NCBI GenBank assembly: GCA_033811195.1
Contig: JAPXOZ010000009.1
Coordinates: 1-64,000 of the forward strand
Source of the DNA: Cacconaster sp033811195
GTDB taxonomy: Bacteria > Bacteroidota > Bacteroidia > Bacteroidales > UBA932
Reading direction: 5' to 3'
DNA: 64,000 bases
Shown here in pieces: positions 7,639 through 16,700 of the stretch; within the stretch, counting starts at the first letter, position 1, and the number at the start of each line of letters is the position of its first letter. Position numbers and translations under genes: made by a program. The notes under the pieces were generated by a model that saw only the letters and a list, made by a program, of their open reading frames with translations, did no database searches and had not been told where the DNA came from.

Positions 7639-7768
7639 AGAAACCATTCTTCTAGGTTTGAACATCACTTTTGAGAGGCTCGTACAAGAAAAAAAACAAG
7701 ACAATTCTGAATTGGCGTTTGCACGTAAAGGACAGATTGTCAGAGTGAAAGCCGATGAGATTTGTTAA
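7610..7768 (+). CDS. Small companion of the zeta-like protein (52 aa)
   Basis: A 52-codon frame, ATG 7610 to TAA 7766-7768, overlapping the zeta-like gene by 29 bp. The product begins MSELETRELRETILLGLN and ends GQIVRVKADEIC. It is charged and probably helical in the first two thirds, with a predicted beta-like tail. I recall similar small frames next to Bacteroidetes zeta-like genes but know no assigned role. The overlap and the terminator 47 nt downstream suggest translational coupling and co-regulation. It could bind the kinase as antitoxin; this is inference. Confidence 0.65.
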   Translation: MSELETRELRETILLGLNITFERLVQEKKQDNSELAFARKGQIVRVKADEIC

Positions 7769-7814
7769 ACTTGTAAGACTCTGCCAGCAAAATGAGAGAT
7801 TATTAACCACAAAC

Positions 7815-7842
7815 ACTACTGCAGCGATGCAGTAGTTTTTTT
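7815..7842 (+). terminator. Rho-independent terminator ending 5 nt before the tldD start
   Basis: A 9-bp perfect stem, ACTACTGCA (7815-7823) with TGCAGTAGT (7828-7836), has a GCGA loop and seven T residues (7836-7842). It ends the zeta-like operon. The T-run is only 4 nt from the tldD ATG at 7847, so it also occupies the tldD ribosome-binding region. Confidence 0.85.
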
Positions 7843-7846
7843 ATTG

Positions 7847-9259
7847 ATGAACCACTTTTTCGACCTGTTTAATATAACCAAGGAGCAGTTGATCCTTCTC
7901 ATGAAGGAGGCTCTGGCCTCCGGAGGAGACTACGCTGATATTTTTTGTGAATACAGCACTCAGGAAGTACTCACGCTACGTGACGGTGAGGTCAATGCCA
8001 TCCGTAACGACATAGATTTCGGAGCCGGTATCAGAGTCGTACGCAATGGTCGAACAGGTTATGCATATTCGGAAAGCACCGATATGAAACATCTGCTTGC
8101 AGCCGCAAAAGCGGCTGCCCGTATTGCAGAAAATCCTGTCGGTAAAAGAAAGAGGACCCCATTTAACCCACTGAAACTTGTCAATTATTATACCCAGAAT
8201 AATAAATCAGCTGATTTTGACGTTTTTTCAAAAAAAGGATATCTCAAAGAGATCCACATGAGACTTTTTGAAGGTGACAGCAGGATAGTGCAGATTGTTG
8301 GTCAGAGTTCCTGTTCTCTAAGCAAAATAATGTTCTTCAACTCCCTTGGGGAATTTTACTGCGATGAAAGACCTCTGACTTCAGTCGCCTTCAGTGCTGT
8401 ATTTAGCCAGAACGGTGTGACCGATAATTATACCGGTTCGAGGAGTTTCAGGATGGGAAACGAAATGTTTACCCCGGCCTTAGCAGATGAAATTGTTAAC
8501 GAAATACTCGATGCCATTCCCACAGTATTGAAAGCAATTCGTCCCAAGGGAGGTGAAATGATGGTGGTAATGGGTGCAGGGGGCTCCGGAATCCTACTTC
8601 ACGAAGCTATAGGACATGCATTCGAGGCCGATTTCAATCGCAAGGGAATATCTATTTTTTCCGACAAAATGGGCGAACAGATATGTAGCCAATCCATCAG
8701 TATAGCAGATGACGCTACCATTCCCGCTAACAGGGGCTCTCTCAACGTTGATGACGAAGGGGTGCCCGGTCAAAAGACTATGCTGATTACGGAAGGAGTA
8801 CTAACCTCTTACCTCCATGATCGCATTAGCGCTCAGCACTATAAAGTGGCACCAACTGGCAATGGGCGCAGAGAGTCCTTTAGGTTTGAACCCATCCCAA
8901 GGATGCGCGCCACTTATATGAAAAATGGCTCCGCCAGTGCCGAGGATATTATCTCAAGTGTTCGTAAAGGTATCTATGTGGACAGATTTAGGAACGGACA
9001 AGTACAGATTGGAGCGGGCGACTTCACATTTTTTGTTAAGAGCGGGCGTATGATCGAGAATGGACGTCTCACCCGCCCTATCAAGGACGTCAATGTTATA
9101 GGTAACGGCCCCAGAGCACTTGCGGATATTCTGGAGGTGGCATCTGATGGAAGAATGGAAGACGGTATCTGGATCTGTGGTAAAGGACAGCAGTGTCCCG
9201 TGTCATGTGGTATGCCCACGATTCTTGTAAAATCACTTACAGTAGGAGGAAGCAAATGA
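7847..9259 (+). CDS. tldD: TldD, metalloprotease subunit
   Basis: 470 residues from ATG 7847 (a TTG sits one codon upstream). The metal-binding HEAIGH (252-257) in LLHEAIGHAFEADF is the TldD active site. TldD and TldE (PmbA) form a heterodimeric barrel that degrades unfolded peptides; in Escherichia coli it processes microcin B17 and the antitoxin CcdA. Its stop overlaps the pmbA start (ATGA), indicating tight coupling. The N-terminal LTLRDGEV and GAGIRVVRNGRTGYAY blocks are typical. The start codon directly follows a terminator hairpin, so either a promoter lies within the upstream operon or the gene is reached by read-through. Confidence 0.95.
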   Translation: MNHFFDLFNITKEQLILLMKEALASGGDYADIFCEYSTQEVLTLRDGEVNAIRNDIDFGAGIRVVRNGRTGYAYSESTDMKHLLAAAKAAARIAENPVGKRKRTPFNPLKLVNYYTQNNKSADFDVFSKKGYLKEIHMRLFEGDSRIVQIVGQSSCSLSKIMFFNSLGEFYCDERPLTSVAFSAVFSQNGVTDNYTGSRSFRMGNEMFTPALADEIVNEILDAIPTVLKAIRPKGGEMMVVMGAGGSGILLHEAIGHAFEADFNRKGISIFSDKMGEQICSQSISIADDATIPANRGSLNVDDEGVPGQKTMLITEGVLTSYLHDRISAQHYKVAPTGNGRRESFRFEPIPRMRATYMKNGSASAEDIISSVRKGIYVDRFRNGQVQIGAGDFTFFVKSGRMIENGRLTRPIKDVNVIGNGPRALADILEVASDGRMEDGIWICGKGQQCPVSCGMPTILVKSLTVGGSK

Positions 9260-10578
9260 TGAGAGATATTACGATGAAAGCGCTCCAGATGGCACTGGAT
9301 GCAGGAGCATCGGATGTGCGGGTATTTTTAGAGAAAGGCAACGGTGATATGGTGACAATCCTCAACGGAGAGATTGACCGCCTCTATCAGGCTGCCAGCT
9401 CCGCTCTCAATTTCCATATCTTTGCAGAGGGAAGGTATGGTGCATTTTCCACCAACCTGATTGATGAAGGGACCTTAAGGCAGTTTGCTGCAGATGCAGT
9501 CAAGGCCACGCTCCTTATGACCCCGGATGAGTGCAGAACTCTACCTGATAGAAAGATCTGTTATAAGGGTGGCGGGCCTGATCTTCAGCAGTACGATCCT
9601 TACATTGAGACACGTCCCTCTTCCAAAGGCCTCACTATTGCACAGGAAGTGTCGGCCGAGATGCTTTCGAACAATAGGGTTATTTCTGCGGAGTGCGAGT
9701 ATGCTGACTATGTGGAGGAGTACTATATCGCAGACAGCCTGGGATTTGAAGGATATCAGCGCAAATCGGGTTTTTCGATAGGTGCCACCTGTTCAGTAGC
9801 CGGCAATGGTGATGAAAAGCCCGAAAGGAATTGGTATGAAGATGAGGTTTTCTTCGATAATCTCCGATACAAGGGATGTGGCACTAAAGCTCTGAATAGA
9901 GCGATTGAAAGTATAGGACCACTAAAATTGCCTTCCGGCTCATACAATATGGTAGTGGACAGGACTATTGCATCAAAACTGGTTGTTCCACTCACCGAAG
10001 CCCTCAAGGGTAGTTCTCTCCATACGCGCAATACATTTTTGTTGGACAAACTTGGAGAGAAAGTTTTTGGAGATAATATCTTTCTAAGAGATATGCCACA
10101 TACTGTCGGCAATGCATCATCCCGTCTCTTCAATATCGAAGGCATAGCCACAAAAGAGCGTGACATTATTTCCGGCGGCACAATATGCAATTATTTCATA
10201 GACAACTATTACAGCCGCAAATTATCGCTTGAGGTTACTATAGGGACACCTTCGGTGGTAATGATGCCCAAAAAGGAGCTTTTGTCAAATAAAAAATTAT
10301 CTTTGCCGGATATATTGAAGATGGCGGGCAGAGGTATTTATGTAACTCAGTTTAACGGAGGCAACTGTAATGATGTTACCGGAGATTTTTCCTACGGCAT
10401 AGAGGGATTCCTGTTCAACAATGGAGAAATAATCCACCCAGTAAATGAAATGTTAGTTTCGGGTAACCTTATCACCCTATGGAACAATCTCATCGCCACT
10501 GCTGATGACCAGCTGGAAAGCCGCAAATGGCAAATACCCTCGCTCTGCTTCTCAAACGTAAATTTTAACGGACTCTGA
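9256..10578 (+). CDS. pmbA: TldE/PmbA, partner of TldD
   Basis: 440 residues. I chose ATG 9256 because it overlaps the tldD TGA (ATGA) and has GGAGGA at 9244-9249, a rare clear Shine-Dalgarno site here; a second ATG follows at 9259. The protein has the PmbA fold signatures (ASDVRVFLEKGNGDMVTILNGEIDRL near the start, ISGGTICNYFIDNYYSRKL and NGGNCNDVTGDFSYGIEGFL late) and no HExxxH, as expected for the non-catalytic subunit. It ends TGATG with nhaC, so the three genes form one operon. Confidence 0.94.
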   Translation: MMRDITMKALQMALDAGASDVRVFLEKGNGDMVTILNGEIDRLYQAASSALNFHIFAEGRYGAFSTNLIDEGTLRQFAADAVKATLLMTPDECRTLPDRKICYKGGGPDLQQYDPYIETRPSSKGLTIAQEVSAEMLSNNRVISAECEYADYVEEYYIADSLGFEGYQRKSGFSIGATCSVAGNGDEKPERNWYEDEVFFDNLRYKGCGTKALNRAIESIGPLKLPSGSYNMVVDRTIASKLVVPLTEALKGSSLHTRNTFLLDKLGEKVFGDNIFLRDMPHTVGNASSRLFNIEGIATKERDIISGGTICNYFIDNYYSRKLSLEVTIGTPSVVMMPKKELLSNKKLSLPDILKMAGRGIYVTQFNGGNCNDVTGDFSYGIEGFLFNNGEIIHPVNEMLVSGNLITLWNNLIATADDQLESRKWQIPSLCFSNVNFNGL

Positions 10579-12056
10579 TGGAGAATAATAAAAAAGAAAA
10601 AAAACCCGGTCTACTTCTATCTCTCGTTCCTGTAGTGATACTTGTGGCAATACTGGCTATTGGAGTAGCCATTTTCGGTGAAGATGTTACCAGTGGACCT
10701 TCGCAAATAGCACTTGTAACTGCGGCAATAGTTGCTTGTCTTATTGGAATGCTCTACCTCAAAGTGCCCTGGAAGAGTTTTGGGGATGCAATGGGTGATA
10801 ATATGAGTAAAACTAGTGAGGCTATTTTTATCCTACTTATGATCGGAGCACTAACCTCCACCTGGATGCTCTCAGGTGTCGTTCCCACGATGATCTATTA
10901 TGGCCTCAAACTAATCCATCCGTCGATCTTTTTGCTTGTGACATTTGTGCTCTGCTCTATAATTTCAATCCTGGCCGGTAGTTCGTGGACTACAGTAGGC
11001 ACAATAGGAGTGGCAATGCTCAATGCTGGCCAGATTGTCGGTATACCTACCGGTTGGCTTGCTGGTGCTATTATATCCGGCGCATATCTTGGCGACAAGA
11101 TCTCCCCTCTCTCCGACACCACCAACCTCTCTGCCTCAGTTGCCGGAGTTGACCTCTACAAACACGTTAGATACAATCTGATCACCACCATACCGGCGGC
11201 AATCATCTGTCTGATAATTTACACTCTGGCAGGATTCTTCATATCTACTACTTCGACTGTAGATGTGGGAGCACAGCTTGTTGCGCTCCAAGAGACGTTC
11301 AACATATCCGGATGGCTTCTTTTAATTCCAGTGGTAACCATTTATCTGATTTTCAAGAAGGTCCCCGCAGTACTTACACTCTTTATATCGGCCTTTGTGG
11401 GTGCGCTGGTTGCTTTTTGGGCACAGCCTCAGATAATTGACCAGATTGTTACCGGAATGGGCAGTTTTAAGGAATTCTTCTACACCATACTCAAGATGTT
11501 GTCCAGCGAGATCTCTATCAAAGCCAGTGACCCTATGATCAGCACTCTGGCCTCCACCAGAGGTATGAGCGGTATGGTCAATACTGTTTGGATTATAATC
11601 TGCGTGATAATGCTCGGAGGAGCCCTCTCCGCCAGCGGAATGATCCAGACCATAACCGAGAGCATGCTGCGTTTTATGCACAATTTAGTGAGCATGGTAA
11701 CTTCCACTATTTTGACCTGCATTTTCTGCAACGTCATACTTGCAGACCAATATATGGCTATATTGCTCCCGGGCAAGATGTTTAGTGACGTTTACAGAAA
11801 AAAGGGCTATGCCCCCGAACTTCTGAGCCGCACATTACAGGATTCGGCTACCGTGAGTTCAGTGATGGTTCCCTGGAATACCTGTGCAGTTGCACAAGCC
11901 GGTGTGCTCGGGGTGGCCTGCATGACCTGGTTCCCCTATGCGTTCTTCTGTTTCATTACTCCTGTAATAGCTATTATAATGGCCGCCACAGGATACAAAA
12001 TCCGTCGTCTCCCTGCTGAGAATGGTGAGCCGGCTACTGCCTTATCTGAAGCATAA
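10578..12056 (+). CDS. nhaC: NhaC-family Na+/H+ antiporter
   Basis: 492 residues with about 11-12 hydrophobic segments. Family blocks include the GSSWTTVGTIGVAMLNAGQIVGIP region, the GAIISGAYLGDKISPLSDTTNL core and the VPWNTCAVAQAGVLGV segment. NhaC-type inner-membrane carriers exchange Na+ for H+; some relatives exchange malate/lactate or other solutes, so the substrate is not certain. Start and pmbA stop overlap (TGATG), an unusual partnership of a cytoplasmic peptidase with a transporter. The C-terminal 25 residues are charged and cytoplasmic. Confidence 0.9.
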   Translation: MENNKKEKKPGLLLSLVPVVILVAILAIGVAIFGEDVTSGPSQIALVTAAIVACLIGMLYLKVPWKSFGDAMGDNMSKTSEAIFILLMIGALTSTWMLSGVVPTMIYYGLKLIHPSIFLLVTFVLCSIISILAGSSWTTVGTIGVAMLNAGQIVGIPTGWLAGAIISGAYLGDKISPLSDTTNLSASVAGVDLYKHVRYNLITTIPAAIICLIIYTLAGFFISTTSTVDVGAQLVALQETFNISGWLLLIPVVTIYLIFKKVPAVLTLFISAFVGALVAFWAQPQIIDQIVTGMGSFKEFFYTILKMLSSEISIKASDPMISTLASTRGMSGMVNTVWIIICVIMLGGALSASGMIQTITESMLRFMHNLVSMVTSTILTCIFCNVILADQYMAILLPGKMFSDVYRKKGYAPELLSRTLQDSATVSSVMVPWNTCAVAQAGVLGVACMTWFPYAFFCFITPVIAIIMAATGYKIRRLPAENGEPATALSEA

Positions 12057-12092
12057 TATATTTAAATAATAATAACTGAAATTTACTATACA

Positions 12093-12623
12093 ATGAAAAT
12101 TGAAGACAACAAAGTAGTATCTCTGATCTACAATTTGGAGGTCAATGGTGAGACCAAAGACTCCTGCGACAAGGAAAATCCGCTTGAATTCATAATGGGT
12201 ATGGGCTATCTGCTCCCCAAATTTGAAGAAAACCTCCTCGGTAAGAACGTTGGTGACAAATTTGACTTTGTCCTTTCAGCAGCTGAAGGTTATGGCGAAT
12301 TCAATCCCCAAGCCATTGTCGACCTTCCCAAACACATATTTGAAGTAGACGGCGTGCTCCAGGAAGAACTTCTTGTGCCCGGTAATTTTATTCCCATGAT
12401 GAATCAGATGGGTGGCGTGATTCCCGGCAAGGTTGTGGAAGTAAGCGCGGAAACTGTAAAGATGGACTTCAATCACGAATTGGCAGGACAATCACTCCAT
12501 TTCACAGGAGAAATTACTGCAGTTAGAGAAGCTACTGAAGAAGAGCTAACCAATGGGCTTCACGGTGAGAGATCTATGCATAACTGCGAAGGCAATTGCT
12601 CATCTTGCGGTGGCGGCTGCTAA
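12093..12623 (+). CDS. slyD: FKBP-type peptidyl-prolyl isomerase, SlyD-like
   Basis: 176 residues. The FKBP core is at about 1-70 and 125-150 with an inserted IF chaperone domain between (about 70-125), the SlyD layout. Matching motifs are VSLIYNLEV, PLEFIMGMGYLLPKFEENLLGKNVGD and LNFTGEI-like LHFTGEITAV. A cysteine-rich tail (NCEGNCSSCGGGC) resembles the metal-binding tail of SlyD, which stores nickel in enterobacteria. The protein is cytoplasmic (no signal). It lies 36 nt after nhaC and may belong to that operon. Its TAA overlaps the tsaD TAG on the opposite strand. Confidence 0.93.
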   Translation: MKIEDNKVVSLIYNLEVNGETKDSCDKENPLEFIMGMGYLLPKFEENLLGKNVGDKFDFVLSAAEGYGEFNPQAIVDLPKHIFEVDGVLQEELLVPGNFIPMMNQMGGVIPGKVVEVSAETVKMDFNHELAGQSLHFTGEITAVREATEEELTNGLHGERSMHNCEGNCSSCGGGC

Positions 12624-13648
12624 GACTGGTTGTAATCCGCTGCACGCGATATAGGAGCCACATCTATTGGGGCGAAAAGTCCTTCTCTGTAACGATAAAG
12701 TCCGGCTATGCCTATCATTGCCGCGTTGTCGGTAGTAAATTTGAATTCGGGCAGGAAGAGATTCCAGCCCCTTTTTTTGCTCTCGATAGTCATACGCTCC
12801 CTAAGCTCCGAATTGGCGGAAACTCCACCCCCAATGGTGATCTCCCTGATGCCTGTCTGTTTTGAAGCTAGAATTAGTTTCCTCAGAAGAATATCTATCA
12901 GATCTTTCTGAAAAGAGGCACAGATATCCGCTTTATTCTCTTCCAGAAAAGCGGGGTTATCCGCAATTTTATCTCTCAGAAAATAGAGTAACGATGTTTT
13001 GATACCACTGAAGCTGTAGTTCAGACCGGCTATATTTGGCTTCGCAAAACGGAATGCAGAAGCATTGCCCTCCTTTGCAAGACGGTCAATAATGGGGCCA
13101 CCAGGATAACCGAGTCCTAGCAGTTTGGCGCATTTGTCAAATGCTTCCCCAACGGCATCGTCTATTGTATGACCCAGTATTTCAAAATCGAGATAATCAT
13201 TTACCATGACAATCTGAGTGTGCCCTCCCGAAACAAGCAGTGAAAGAAAAGGAAACTGTGGTTCTCGGTGTTCTTTGCCCTTAATTCTGATAAAGTGAGA
13301 AAGTATATGGCCCTGAAGGTGATTGACCTCTACAAGAGGCTTACCGATAGCAATTGAAAGCCCTTTGGCAAAGGAAGTGCCCACCAGAAGTGATCCCAGC
13401 AGTCCAGGACCACGGGTAAAAGCTATTGCATCCAACTCTCCTACGTTGATACCGGCCTGTTCCAGCGCCTGGGAGACTACCGGAAGAATATTCTGCTGAT
13501 GTGCACGAGAAGCAAGTTCCGGCACTACACCTCCATACTTTTTATGCACTTCCTGAGAGGCCATAACATTAGATAGCAGATATTCTTCCCTCAGCACTGC
13601 CGCCGAAGTGTCGTCACATGAGGATTCTATCGCAAGGATTGTTGCCAT
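12620..13648 (-). CDS. tsaD: tRNA N6-threonylcarbamoyladenosine transferase TsaD
   Basis: 342 residues of the Kae1/TsaD family. It transfers the threonylcarbamoyl group to A37 of ANN-decoding tRNAs with TsaB, TsaE and TsaC. Visible are the N-terminal ILAIESSCDDTSAA, the iron-binding histidines in VNHLQGHILSH (His110, His114), LVSGGHTQIV, GGPIIDRLA, GGGVSANSELR and the C-terminal TTDNAAMIG. The length is standard. It converges on slyD with a 4-bp overlap (CTAA supplies both stops) and is divergent from tamB. Confidence 0.98.
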   Translation of the reverse strand: MATILAIESSCDDTSAAVLREEYLLSNVMASQEVHKKYGGVVPELASRAHQQNILPVVSQALEQAGINVGELDAIAFTRGPGLLGSLLVGTSFAKGLSIAIGKPLVEVNHLQGHILSHFIRIKGKEHREPQFPFLSLLVSGGHTQIVMVNDYLDFEILGHTIDDAVGEAFDKCAKLLGLGYPGGPIIDRLAKEGNASAFRFAKPNIAGLNYSFSGIKTSLLYFLRDKIADNPAFLEENKADICASFQKDLIDILLRKLILASKQTGIREITIGGGVSANSELRERMTIESKKRGWNLFLPEFKFTTDNAAMIGIAGLYRYREGLFAPIDVAPISRAADYNQS

Positions 13649-13676
13649 ACCTTCAATTTGGATTGAAATTTGTGTG

Positions 13677-13703
13677 CAAAATTAGTAAAAATTAGTACTT
13701 TTG
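13677..13703. promoter_or_regulatory. Divergent -7 elements for tsaD and tamB
   Basis: CAAAATTA at 13677-13684 reads TAATTTTG on the minus strand (towards tsaD), and TACTTTTG at 13696-13703 on the plus strand points to tamB. For tamB a TTTG occurs at 13669-13672, 23 nt upstream, slightly wide. The two elements are only 11 nt apart, so the promoters probably compete. Confidence 0.5.
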
Positions 13704-13758
13704 TTTGATATACTGAAAATTAAAGCACATCAAGACCTGGAAAAAAATAGTACTTGCG

Positions 13759-16700
13759 GTGGTCATTCTTATTGCACTTGTCCCGACCATCCTCTATGTT
13801 GCAATACAAATGCCTGCATTCCAGACATTTGTTGGCAATAAGGTCTCTTCTGTGCTTTCAGAAAAAATCAGCGGTGACATATCGGTTGGCAAAATATCAT
13901 ATGCTCTTTTTAACCGTTTGATTGTCAAGGAGGTTCTGGTTACCGGCTCTTCAGGCGACACCATCCTCCATGTGAGAAAAGTTTCTATCAACCTACATGC
14001 ACGAAGTCTCATTTCCGGAGAGATGAAGGCAAAGAAAATAGTTGTCGAAACGGGTGAATTTAATATCTGTAAAGTGACTCCTGAAGAGAGCAACCTCACT
14101 CTACTCATGAAAACAAATGGGACACAGCAGGGAGAAGAAATAGCGGAGGTAACAGATGAGGAGTCTGCTGGACAATCGGAAAAATGGCCAAAAACGGTAG
14201 ATATTAACAAAATCGAAATAAGGGACTTCACATTCAGAGCACTTGACACATTTAACATCACCACCTATTCCGATCCCAGAACTATCGACTGGAAGAACAT
14301 AATCTTAAACGATATCAATCTCTCCGCACGCAATCTCCGCATGGAGGAAGATTTAACGGTTGAGTTGGATAATCTATCTTTCAAGGAGGGCAACGGACTA
14401 AACATTAACACCTTCAGCGGAAATATACGTCTCGGTGATGTGCGCGAATACAACGGACTTGATACCATTACCCGTAAAGAGATATATATTGACAATATGA
14501 TCTACGATGATGGCTATTCAAGACTTGTGACGGAATATTACTCGATGAGATTTGACGATTTTAGTGACTTTTCGGATTATATTAGGAAGGTATATATGGG
14601 GCTGGATCTCAAGGAGGGTTCATTTCTCGATTTTAGATCTCTAAGGAGTTATACCGATGAACTCTCATATTTCACATTGAATTTCTATTTAGTAGGTGAA
14701 ACAAAAGGCACTGTAAGTAATTTAATCACACATTCTCTGAAAGTACAATCCAAATCAAGACAAACATTGCTCGATTTCTCCGCTCATCTTTCCGGTCTAC
14801 CGAACACTAACGAGACGATGGCTACTTTCGACATTAAGAGATGCTATACCACCACTTCCGATATTGCTGACATAGTTGAGTCCGTTACCGATACCCCAAT
14901 TAACAAAAAAGCAATCAGCTCTTTCGCTAGTGGCGAAAGAATCCACTTTGATGGCAGTCTCAACGGCTTCTTTGAGGATTTTGTGGCATTCGGCGAACTC
15001 GGATCTGAGGATATGGGAAATTTTAAGGTTGATATTATATGCCGCAACGAAAGAAAAGTAGGATATGAACTCATAGGATTTATCAAGAGCAAATCATTTG
15101 ATCTTAGACGTCTTTTGAACAATTCTCTTTTAGGCGATTTTACCTGCGATGCCACTATTTCAGCCATGCTAGGTAAGGAATCGAGCATAGATATCGAGAA
15201 TATCAGCATCAGCGAACTCGGATTCAACAAGTACAACTACAGTAACATCCTGGCTACAGGAAGACTCACAGACAAAGAATTTGATGGACGCGTTATATGT
15301 AGTGACCCCAATCTCAACTTTATGTTTCATGGACTCTTCGCCCTTGCAGGCAAGAGTCGCAATTCCCTCTACAAGTTTAATCTGGCACTCGGTCACGCTG
15401 ACCTGCACGCACTCAATTTCGATAAGAGGGAAATCTCGAGAATTAAACTCCTTGCAGATGCTGACTTCACCAAAACCCAATCCGGGGATCTCTTCGGAGA
15501 TATTCTTGTAAAGAATTTTGTCTGCTCTCTAGGCGATGATAATTATGATGTAGGCAACATCCACCTGCGTTCAAATTCTTATAGGAACAACTATACACTC
15601 CAACTTCAATCTTCATTTGCCCGAGCCGATTACGCAGGCTCCGCCCCGATCTCTTCATTTGTATCTGACCTGCTCAAACTTACTGCCGAGCACCATCTGA
15701 GCCATTTATTTGAGACTAAGGAGAATGCTGAAGGTCTTCCCGACATAAAAGAGAATTACAGTTTCAGAATTCAGACTTTCGATATGCGACCCGTCTGCAG
15801 TTTTCTCATGCCAGGCCTTTATGTGGAAGACCGTTCAACCATAAATGTCAGAATGACAAGTGACGACATGGTAAAAATCAATATCAACTCCCCTCTGCTT
15901 GCTTACAAACACAACTATATCAGAGATCTTGACCTGAATATAGACAACCGAGACAGCATGGTAACCACAATCTTTAGATCCGGAATGTTGCAATCCGGCA
16001 ACGTAAAAGGTTACGACGCAATTATCAAGGCACTGATAAAGGATAATTCAGTTGGACTCCATCTTGAATTTGATAACGGTGAAGAAGCGGCCACTTATGC
16101 CAACCTGAATGCCAGAGTATCCTTCCCCGAACCCAAAGAGAATGGATTGAATATTCTTGCCAACTTTTATCCATCCAATATTGTTATCAATGGAGAAACC
16201 TGGTCTCTGAACCCTTCCTCCATAGGGTACAGAGAGAAGGATATATCGGTGGCAGGATTTGGCCTCACTAATGGAGACCAGACAATCCGTTTAGACGGCA
16301 GACTTTCGGAAAATCCTGAAGATACCCTTACAATGAGATTAAACAGCTTTGATGCATCCGTAGTCAATCCACTTCTAGAGATACCGCTTGACATAAAGGG
16401 CTTTCTGACCGGTAAAGCTGAGTTTTTCGGCCTCTTTTCCGACAATAAGGGTATATTGCTAAACATTGATGGAGAACAAATTTCAATCGCCGGAGACAAA
16501 CTCGGGGATCTTGGTGTCCACACTCAGTGGGATGAGACGGGCAAATGCTTTGATTTCCAGGTTAACAATAGAAAAAACGAATTCACACCCCTCTATCTTG
16601 CAGGGTCATATTTTCCTAATAAAAAGAGTGTAAAGGGAAACTTGTCCTTGGACAAATTTTCCCTAGTCTGTATAAATCCTTTAGTCGAAGGGTTGATATC

